Source: CAVPMN01 sp963706425 (GTDB lineage: Bacteria; Actinomycetota; Acidimicrobiia; Acidimicrobiales; Acidimicrobilacustridaceae). Taken from it: 64,000 bases of DNA. Positions 55,939 through 64,000 of the stretch are shown here, one piece after another. Every line of letters starts with the position of its first letter. The stretch's first letter is position 1. The notes below the pieces were generated by a model. That model ran no database searches. It had not been told where the DNA came from and worked only from the letters and a program-made list of their open reading frames with translations. The position numbers and the translations under genes are program-made. The stretch is taken from assembly GCA_963706425.1 (NCBI GenBank), contig CAVPMN010000020.1, positions 1,054,001 through 1,118,000 on the forward strand, read 5' to 3'.

Positions 55939-57605
55939 GTGCGACACACCGGCCGGGCGGGACGGAACCTCACCATCGTGGGGCTGGCGACGGTGGCACT
56001 GCTCGCGGTGGTCGCGGGCTCGTGCTCGTCGGATCCCGAGCCCACCGCCGAGCCGGTCGACGGCGCCACAGGAGTCGTCGAGGATCAGGGGCTCGCCCAG
56101 CCCGGCGGAGACGTCGTCTATGCCCTCGAGGCCGAGTCCGACGGCTGGAACCCGTCGAACAGCAAGTGGGGACCGGCCGGCCGCCAGGTGGCCCGCACCA
56201 TCTTCGACACCCTCACCGCGTACGACGCCGATCTGATCGCCCGACCGAACCTGGCCGAGTCGCTCACGCCGAGCGCCGACTACACGTCGTGGACGATCGT
56301 GATGCGACCCGACGTGGTGCTGCACAACGGTCGGCCGGTGACGGCCCAGGTGGTCGTCGAGAACCTCGAGTACCTCAAGGAATCGGTGCTCACGGCCTCG
56401 GCCTTCGAGCCGGTCGAGTCGTTCGCCGCCACCGGCGAGCTCGAGCTGGTGGTCACCATGAAACGCCCGTGGGTCAACTACCCCTACGCCCTCACCACCC
56501 AGATCGGGGTGGTGGCCGACCCCGACTGGCTCCGCAGCGGCGACAAGACCAACCCGGTGGGCACAGGACCGTTCGAGTTCGAGCGGTGGATCCCCGACAA
56601 CGAACTGGTCGTCACCCGCAACGCCGACTACTGGCGGACCGACCCCGAGGGAGCCGCTACCCCTACCTCGACGAGATCACCTTCCGCCCGCTCCCCGACA
56701 GCGACTCGCGAGGGGCGAGCCTCGATGCAGGCAACATCGACATCATGCAGACGGCCACGGCCGATCAGATCAAGCGCTACACCGCGGCGAGCGACGACGG
56801 TGAGGTGCAGGTGTTCACCGACGTGAGCGGTGAGACCTCCGAGGTGTTCGTGCAGCTCAACACCATGGCCCCACCGTTCGACGACCCCGACGCCCGACGC
56901 GCCCTGGTGCTCGCCACCGACGCCAACGCCTATGTCGACACCCTCGAGGCCGGTCTCTACGAAGTGGCCGAGGGTCCCTTCCCCGCCTCGTCACGCTGGC
57001 ACGTCGACACCGACTACCCCGGCTTCGACCCGGCGGCGGCCAAGGAGCTGGTGGCCGAGGTGAAGGCCCGCAACGACGGCGAGTTCACCTTCAAGATCCT
57101 CGGCGGGAGCGCGGCAACCAACCTGGCCGGGCTGCAGCTGCTGCAACAGCAGTGGCGCGAAGCCGGCATCGACGCCCAGATCGATCCGGTCGAGCAGGCA
57201 CAGCTCATCACCCGGGTCGCCACCGGCGACTACCAGGCCACGCTGTGGCGTCAGTTCGAATCGCCCCATCCGCTCGGCGACTCGATCTGGTGGCACCCCA
57301 ACACCGCCACGCCCATCCCCGAGATCGCCCTCAACTTCGCTCGCAACCGCAACGAAGCGATCGGCGAGGCGCTCGATGCGGCACGCGAGACGACCGACCC
57401 CGTGGTCGAGAAGCAGCTCTACGGCGAGGTGCAGGAGCTGATCAACACCGATCTGCCCTACGTGTGGCTCTACCACGAGCAGATCTCGGTGATCGCCGCG
57501 AACGACCTGGTCAACGTGGTCAACTACACGCTGCCGGGGGGCGAGAAGGGCCTCGAGCTGCAAGAAGGCAGCCATCCCATGTGGCAGATCTGGTTGCGCA
57601 CCTGA
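55939..57605 (+). CDS. ABC-transporter substrate-binding lipoprotein, family 5 (peptide/opine type), one frameshift
   Basis: About 555 residues. A signal peptide with lipobox VVAGSC is followed by the SBP_bac_5 domain: QVARTIFDTLTAYDADLIAR, PNLAESLTPSADYTSWTI, NPVGTGPFEFERW, VQLNTMAPPFDDPDARRALV, LLQQQWREAGIDAQIDPVE and NTDLPYVWLYHEQ. A frame change near 56650 interrupts it. Such proteins capture peptides or other small molecules for ABC import. No permease or ATPase genes are adjacent, so it is an orphan. The start is a GTG. Confidence 0.85.
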
Positions 57606-57635
57606 CCCTGGGTGACGGCCAGCGCGCCGAGCACC

Positions 57636-57682
57636 AAATCGGTGCGTGAAACAACCGCTGCGGTTGTTTCACGCACCGATTT
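57636..57682. terminator. Long perfect hairpin (GTGCGTGAAAC family, copy 2)
   Basis: A 22-bp perfect stem (AAATCGGTGCGTGAAAC ...) closes on CTG, 30 bases after the substrate-binding protein stop. Near the loop, AACCG/CGGTT replaces the ACCC/GGGT of copy 1, with both arms changed together. There is no T-run. Confidence 0.6.
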
Positions 57683-57707
57683 CAGGGTTAGCTGGCAGAC
57701 TGCGTCG

Positions 57708-58520
57708 GTGGACGTAGCCAGGTACCTCGTGAAGCCGGACGAGCACGTCGATCTGGCCAAGTGGAGCACCTCCGACACCGACGGGTTCGACGGCGACAAG
57801 GCCGAGGGCAACGAGGTGCTGCTCGACGCTCAACGACCGACTCGCCGAACCTGCAGACGCTGCTCGCCGCCGAAGGCAAGCACAAGGTGCTCGTCGTGCT
57901 GCAGGGCATGGACACCGTCCGGCAAGGACGGCACCATCAAGCACGTGTTCCGCACCATCAACCCGCATCGGCGTGAACGTCGCCAACTTCAAGCGACCCA
58001 ACGACGTCGAGCTGGCCCACGACTACCTCTGGCGGGTCCACCACAACACGCCCAGCGACGGGCGGCTCACGATCTTCAACCGCAGCCACTACGAGGACGT
58101 GCTCATCGTCCGGGTGCACGGGCTGGTCCCCGAGAAGCGTGGCGGCGCCGCTACGGCCACATCAACGACTTCGAGCGCATGCTCGCCGACGAGGGCACGA
58201 TCATCCGCAAGTTCTTCCTGCACATCTCCAAGGACGAGCAGAAAGAGCGGCTCGAGGAGCGGCTGAGCAACCCGCAGAAGCAGTGGAAGTTCGAGCACGG
58301 CGACGTCGACGAGCGCAAGCTCTGGGACGACTACCAAGCGGCCTACGCGGAAGCGATCGCCCGCACGAGCACCGACCATGCGCCCTGGTACGTCGTCCCG
58401 TCAGACCGCAAGTGGTACCGCAACCTGGTCGTCTCGCAGATCCTGATCGACACGCTCGAGAGCCTGGAGATGTCCTATCCCGAGCCCGCGCAGGGGATCG
58501 AGAACATCAAGATCGTCTAG
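57708..58520 (+). CDS. ppk2: Polyphosphate kinase 2 (PPK2), frameshifted
   Basis: About 270 residues. PPK2 motifs are present: KHKVLVVLQGMDT followed by SGKDGT (Walker A), the KRPNDVELAHDYLWRVHHNT block, FNRSHYEDVLIVRVHGLVP (lid/Walker B region), RYGHINDFERMLADEGTII and the terminal WYVVPSDRKWYRNLVVSQIL. PPK2 moves phosphate between polyphosphate and nucleotides. Frames change near 57830, 57920, 57970 and 58140. The GTG start at 57708 fits the family N-terminus. It is convergent with the ATP synthase operon, 21 bases from the atpC stop. Confidence 0.88.
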   Translation: MDVARYLVKPDEHVDLAKWSTSDTDGFDGDKAEGNEVLLDAQRPTRRTCRRCSPPKASTRCSSCCRAWTPSGKDGTIKHVFRTINPHRRERRQLQATQRRRAGPRLPLAGPPQHAQRRAAHDLQPQPLRGRAHRPGARAGPREAWRRRYGHINDFERMLADEGTIIRKFFLHISKDEQKERLEERLSNPQKQWKFEHGDVDERKLWDDYQAAYAEAIARTSTDHAPWYVVPSDRKWYRNLVVSQILIDTLESLEMSYPEPAQGIENIKIV

Positions 58521-58541
58521 GGCGTGCGCAGCCGGACGAGG

Positions 58542-58940
58542 TCAGGCGACGGTCTGACCAGCGGCCCGCAGTCGGGCCTGCGCCCGTTGGAGGTTGGCCT
58601 GGGCAGTGACGTCGTCTTCGCGGCGCACGGCCTCTTCGGCCCGCTCGGCGGCCCGCCGGGCCCGCTCGACGTCGATCTGATCGGCCAACTCGGCCAGGTC
58701 CGACAGGATCTTCACGTTGTCGTGCGAGACCTCGACGAAGCCACCGTGCACCGCGGCCGTGATCTCGCCGCCCTCGACCTGGATGATCACCACGTCCCAG
58801 ATGTCGAGCGCCCCGATGAACGGCGCGTGGCCGGGCAGGAAGGCGATGTCGCCGCCGCCGAGCGTGCGCGCCCGCACCATCGACGCGTCGACCGGAGAGC
58901 AGCGTGCGCTCCGGGGAGACGAGCTCGACGTGGAGCGGCA

Positions 58941-58941
<1 letters not shown>
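58542..58941 (-). CDS. atpC: F1F0 ATP synthase epsilon subunit, one frameshift
   Basis: About 132 residues. It begins MPLHVELVSPERTLLSG and, after one inserted C near 58893 (GGTGAC read as GGTCGAC), continues with MVRARTLGGGDIAFLPGHAP, VIIQVEGGEITAAVHGGFVE and the C-terminal helix DVERARRAAERAEEAVRRED. Epsilon couples and inhibits the rotor. The ATG overlaps the atpD stop (TGATG). It is the last gene of the operon. Confidence 0.92.
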
Positions 58942-60402
<1,461 letters not shown>

Positions 60403-60422
60403 CGGTGTGTCTCCGTGGTGCG

Positions 60423-61407
60423 TCAGTGAAGCGATCGGCGCATGGTCGAGCCGGTCGAGGTGCTGGTCGAAGCAGGTGCTCGGCCATGAGGTGGTCGACG
60501 AGGAGGTCCTCGGCGTCGCCCTTGCCCTGCTTCAGCGCCTCGGCGCCGCCGACGATCTCCATGATCTCGGTGGTGATGGCGTCCTGGCGGGCGCGGTTCA
60601 TGATGCGGGTGAGCGTGGTCTTGAGCTCTTCGGCGTTGTCGGTGGCCGACTTCATGGCCCGCTGGCGCGCCGCGTGCTCCGAGGCCGAGGCGTCGAGCAG
60701 GGCCGAGTAGATCCGGGCCTCGACGTAGCGGGGCAGGAGCTGGTCGAGGATGCCGGTGGGCGACGGCTCGTACTCGAGGTCGGCCGACGGACCGGTCGAG
60801 GCGCTGGTCGTCCGTCTTCGACCTGCAGCGGCAGGAACCGGCGGATCACCGACTCCTGCGAGCCGGCCGAGACGAAGCGCCAGTAGACGAGGTCGACCGA
60901 CACCAGCTCGCCCTCCTCGAAGGGCCTGCGCACCGCAGCGGCGATCTCGCGGGCCTGGTCGTAGGTGGGCTGGTCGGTGACGCCGGTGAACGACGCCTCG
61001 ATGCGGTAGTGGCGGAACTTGAAGTAGTTGAGCGCCTTCGTGCCCACCAGGATGAGGGCGTAGTCGAGGCCCTCGGCCTGACGGGCCTGCACCTCGCGCT
61101 CGGCCATGCGGATGATCTGGTTGTTGTAGGCGCCGCACAGGCCACGGTCGCTGGTGATCACGACGATGGCGGCCTTGCGGGCGTCGGGGTGGTCGGCGAG
61201 CAGCGGGCTGTCCTTGGCGGCGCCCGCCTTGACGAGGTCGAGGATGACCGCGGTGATCTCCTCGGCGTAGGGGCGCGCCGCGGCGGCGCGGTCCTGGGCC
61301 TTCACCACCCGGGTGGCGGCGATGAGCTCCATGGCGCGCGTGATCTTCTTCGTGGTCTCGACGCTCTTGATGCGCCGACGAAGGATGCGCTCCTGACCAC
61401 CTGCCAC
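60423..61407 (-). CDS. atpG: F1F0 ATP synthase gamma subunit, frameshifted
   Basis: About 325 residues, the central rotor shaft. The N-terminal helix is RRRIKSVETTKKITRAMELI and the mid region VVITSDRGLCGAYNNQIIRM. After a frame change near 60800, the C-terminal helix is RAMKSATDNAEELKTTLTRI and NRARQDAITTEIMEIVGGAE. A tail of about 20-40 residues (KQGKGDAEDLLVDHLMAEHL) extends past the usual end; the stop depends on one more indel and is approximate. The start is a GTG, three bases from the atpA stop. Confidence 0.92.
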
Positions 61408-61410
61408 GGG

Positions 61411-63061
61411 CTAGCCCTCGTCCTCGGTGCGGTGCATCTCGTCCTCGGGGAGCACGGCCTCGGCCCGGCCACCGGCGCGGCGCAGCTCGGCCTCGCCGGC
61501 GTCGATCTCGTCGGGCGTGATGGTGCCGGCGACTCCCTCGGACGGCACGAACTCGTCCTTGAAGGCGGCCACCGCGTCGGCGAGCACGTCGCCCCCGGGC
61601 ACGTCACCCGAGGTGCGGATCGTCTCGAGGATCTCGGGATGGCGGCCGCGCATGTAGTCGAGCAGATCCGACTCGAAGCGCTTCACGTCGTTCACCGGGA
61701 TGTCGTCGAGGTAGCCGCCGGTGCCGGCGAAGATGACGACGACCTGCTCCTCGACGGCCATCGGCGAGTTGAGGCCCTGCTTGAGCAGCTCGGTGAGGCG
61801 GTAGCCGCGCTCGAGCTGGGCGGCCGAGACCTTGTCGAGCTCGGAGCCGAAGGTGGCGAAGGCCTCGAGCTCACGGAACTGGGCCAGGTCGAGCTTGAGC
61901 GTGCCCGACACCTTCTTCATGGCCTTGATCTGGGCGGCGCTGCCCACGCGGGACACCGAGATGCCCACGTCGACCGCCGGGCGCACACCCGACTTGAACA
62001 GGTCGTCCTGCAGGTAGACCTGGCCGTCGGTGATCGAGATCACGTTGGTCGGGATGTAGGCCGACACGTCGCCCGCCTTGGTCTCGATGACCGGCAGCGC
62101 GGTGAGCGAACCGGCGCCGAGCTCGTCGGAGAGCTTGGCCGAGCGCTCGAGCAGGCGGCTGTGCAGGTAGAAGACGTCGCCGGGGTAGGCCTCACGCCCG
62201 GGCGGGCGGCGCAGCAGCAGCGCCAGCTGGCGGTAGGCCTCGGCCTGCTTGGAGAGGTCGTCGTAGACGATGAGGGTGTGCTCGCCGTTGTCCATCCAGT
62301 GCTGGCCCATGGCGCAACCGGCGTAGGGGGCGAGGTACTTGAAGGGCGCCGGGTCGGCGGCGGGCGCCACCACCACGACCGTGTAGTCGAGGGCGCCGTA
62401 CTCGCGAAGGGTGTTGACCGTCTGGGCGACCGTCGAGCTCTTCTGCCCGATCGCCACGTAGATGCACTTCACGCCCTGACCCTTCTGGTTCAGGATCGTG
62501 TCGATGCAGACCGTGGTCTTGCCGGTCTTGCGGTCGCCGATGACCAGCTCGCGCTGGCCCCGCCCGATGGGCGTCATGGCGTCGATCGACTTGATGCCGG
62601 TCTGCAGCGGCTCGTGCACCGGCTTGCGGCCGGTGATGCCGGGCGCCTGGATCTCCATGCGGCGAGGCTGGGCGCCCACGATGGGGCCCTTGCCGTCGAT
62701 GGGCTCGCCGAGGGCGTTGACCACCCGGCCGAGCATGGCGTCGCCGACCGGCACCTGGAGGATGTTGCCGGTGGCCCGCACCGCGGAGCCCTCCTCGATG
62801 CGCGGCCGCGTGCTCGCCGTCGCCGAGGACGACCGCGCCGATCGAGTCCTCGTCGAGGTTGAGCGCCAGGCCGACGGTGCCGCCCTGGAACTCGAGCAGC
62901 TCGTTGACGGCCGCGTCGGGCAGGCCCGACACCCGGGCGATGCCGTCGCCCACCTCGAGCACGCGACCGACCTGGGTGGTCTCGAGCTCGGGCTCGAAGC
63001 CGGCCAGGTTCTTCTGCAGTGCCGCGGTGATGTCGGCGGTGTTGATGGTGAGTTCAGCCAT
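61411..63061 (-). CDS. atpA: F1F0 ATP synthase alpha subunit, one frameshift
   Basis: About 549 residues, the non-catalytic nucleotide-binding F1 subunit. Motifs are VGRVLEVGDGIARVSGLPDA, LVIGDRKTGKTTVCIDTILN (P-loop), CIYVAIGQKSSTVAQ, YDDLSKQAEAYRQLALLLRR, PGREAYPGDVFYLHSRLLER and DVGISVSRVGSAAQIKAMK. One inserted base near 62805 (GCC-ATC read as GCGCATC) splits it. It carries a C-terminal extension of about 40 residues (EFVPSEGVAGTITPDEIDAG) rich in charged residues. Confidence 0.95.
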
Positions 63062-63072
63062 TGAGGTTCTCC

Positions 63073-63597
63073 TCAGAACGACTCGCGGAGCTTGCTGAGG
63101 CGCGATCGGACCGAGCCGTCGATGACGGTGTCGCCGATCTGGGTGACGATGCCGCCCAGCACGGAAGGATCGATGATGACGACGACGTCGACGTCGTTGC
63201 CGGTGACTTGCTTGAGCGATGCCGCCAGACGTTGCTTCTGGTCGTCGGTGAGCTCGACGGCCGACCGGACTTCGGCGACGAGCTTGTTGCCGGAGGCGGC
63301 GGTGGCCGCCAGGAGCGTGTCGACGATCTCCGACAGCTCACGGATGCGGCCCGTGCCGACCAGCAGCGAGACGAGCCCGATGGTGGTGGAGCTGGCCTTG
63401 CCTCCGAGCAGGTCTTCGACGATCTGCTGGCGCTTGCTCGCCGGGAGGTGCGGATCGGTGAGGGCCTGGCGCAGCTCGTCGTTGCCCTCGACCACCCGGG
63501 CGAACCGGAACAGCTCGTCCTGCACCTCGTTGACGCCACCCTCGGCGGCGAGGACACCCAGGAACGCGTCGGCGTAGAGGCGGTTGCGCTCGCTCAT
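63073..63597 (-). CDS. atpH: F1F0 ATP synthase delta subunit
   Basis: Intact, 174 residues. The N-terminal helical domain has YADAFLGVLAAEGGVNEVQD and DPHLPASKRQQIVEDLLGG, and the C-terminal half GKLVAEVRSA-type strand NKLVAEVRSAVELTDDQKQR and IDPSVLGGIVTQIGDTVIDG, the conserved end that binds F1. Delta is the stator link between F1 and subunit b. Its ATG overlaps the atpF stop. Confidence 0.93.
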   Translation of the reverse strand: MSERNRLYADAFLGVLAAEGGVNEVQDELFRFARVVEGNDELRQALTDPHLPASKRQQIVEDLLGGKASSTTIGLVSLLVGTGRIRELSEIVDTLLAATAASGNKLVAEVRSAVELTDDQKQRLAASLKQVTGNDVDVVVIIDPSVLGGIVTQIGDTVIDGSVRSRLSKLRESF

Positions 63598-64000
63598 CGG
63601 GCACCGGCCCCCGTGCTCAGGTCGGCGATGTACGACTCGACCAACTGGCTCTGGGTGGAGTCGTCGAGGTTGCGGCTGACGACCGCCTCGGCGGCACCGA
63701 CCGCCAGGTCGACCATCTCGGCCCGCAGATCGGCGGTGGCCTGGGCCTTCGACGACTCGGCGTCGACGGCGACGCGGGCCCGCAGATCGGCTGCGTCCTG
63801 CACGGCGCGCTCGGCGATCTGCTCCTTCAGGGCAGCGGCGGTCTGCTGCGCCTCGGTGCGGATGCGGTTGCGCTCGGCGTCGGCGTTGGCGATGCGGCCC
63901 TGCACCTCGGCCAGCTCGCCCTCGGCTTCACGGCGCGCCGCCTCGGCTGCTTCGAGCTCACCGGCGAGGCGCTCGATGCGACCGTTCCACATGTTCTTGA
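63594..64000 (-). CDS. atpF: F1F0 ATP synthase subunit b, C-terminal part
   Basis: The gene is cut by the right edge of the window; about 135 C-terminal residues remain. They form a long charged coiled coil (GELEAAEAARREAEGELAEV, RIRTEAQQTAAALKEQIAER, ADLRAEMVDLAVGAAEAVVS) ending in YIADLSTG, the stator stalk that contacts delta. The N-terminal membrane helix lies outside the window; the codons before MWNGRIERL read K-N and remain open. Genes for subunits a and c are expected beyond the edge. Confidence 0.9.
   Translation of the reverse strand, partial: KNMWNGRIERLAGELEAAEAARREAEGELAEVQGRIANADAERNRIRTEAQQTAAALKEQIAERAVQDAADLRARVAVDAESSKAQATADLRAEMVDLAVGAAEAVVSRNLDDSTQSQLVESYIADLSTGAGAR

Overview
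The window comes from a high-GC (roughly 70%) actinomycete-type bacterium. The lipid genes resemble the steroid-degradation genes of Mycobacterium and Rhodococcus, F420-type LLM oxidoreductases are frequent, and the ATP synthase genes run b-delta-alpha-gamma-beta-epsilon. Their low overall closeness to mycobacteria makes me suspect Acidimicrobiia, but that is inference from memory. No rRNA, tRNA, CRISPR array or complete insertion sequence was seen.

Layout. 1-2.6 kb: start of an LLM oxidoreductase, then an SDR plus degenerate ThDP-enzyme operon. 2.6-5.2 kb: tandem hairpin array, a His-rich membrane protein and a DUF305 protein. 5.2-8.0 kb: acyl-CoA ligase, acylphosphatase, SCO6745-family protein. 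8.0-14.8 kb: a seven-gene minus-strand operon (amidohydrolase, ALDH, ADH, cyclase, GNAT, methyltransferase) and a divergent barrel protein. 14.8-16 kb: an AbiEi/DUF559 gene between copies of a 51-bp palindrome. 16-24.7 kb: a minus-strand run of GT-C mannosyltransferase, four SDRs, EthD and SnoaL proteins, an MFS exporter, two LLM enzymes and a TetR regulator. 24.7-31 kb: lipoprotein, isochorismatase-like hydrolase, LLM enzymes, thiolase, esterase, SDR. 31-48.6 kb: the core of a steroid C/D-ring (HIP) degradation set: FadA6, FadE32/33-like and FadE31 dehydrogenases, IpdC, IpdB, IpdA, EchA20, an SDR, a DUF35-Ltp aldolase pair, IpdF, FadE30 and a MaoC hydratase. 48.6-58.5 kb: OYE/FadH-type reductase, a second acyl-CoA ligase, lipoprotein hydrolase, SRPBCC, VOC and MBL proteins, an orphan ABC substrate-binding protein and PPK2. 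58.5-64 kb: ATP synthase genes atpC, D, G, A, H and part of atpF.

How they work together. The proteins in the 31-48 kb region match, family by family and partly in gene order, the mycobacterial KstR2 regulon that breaks down the last two steroid rings. I did not see the KstR2 operator. Instead, eight copies of a different palindrome (CTGAYG-N3-CGTCAG) lie about 20-60 bases upstream of these operons and of the window's only TetR gene. A second palindrome family resembling the KstR operator (TnnAACnnGTTnnA) lies before LLM and amidohydrolase genes. This two-operator wiring is the most interesting signal in the window.

Sequence quality. About half of the genes, including atpA, atpD and atpG, carry single-base frameshifts, mostly an extra G after C or its complement. 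I treat these as consensus errors, not gene decay, and give full gene spans across them.
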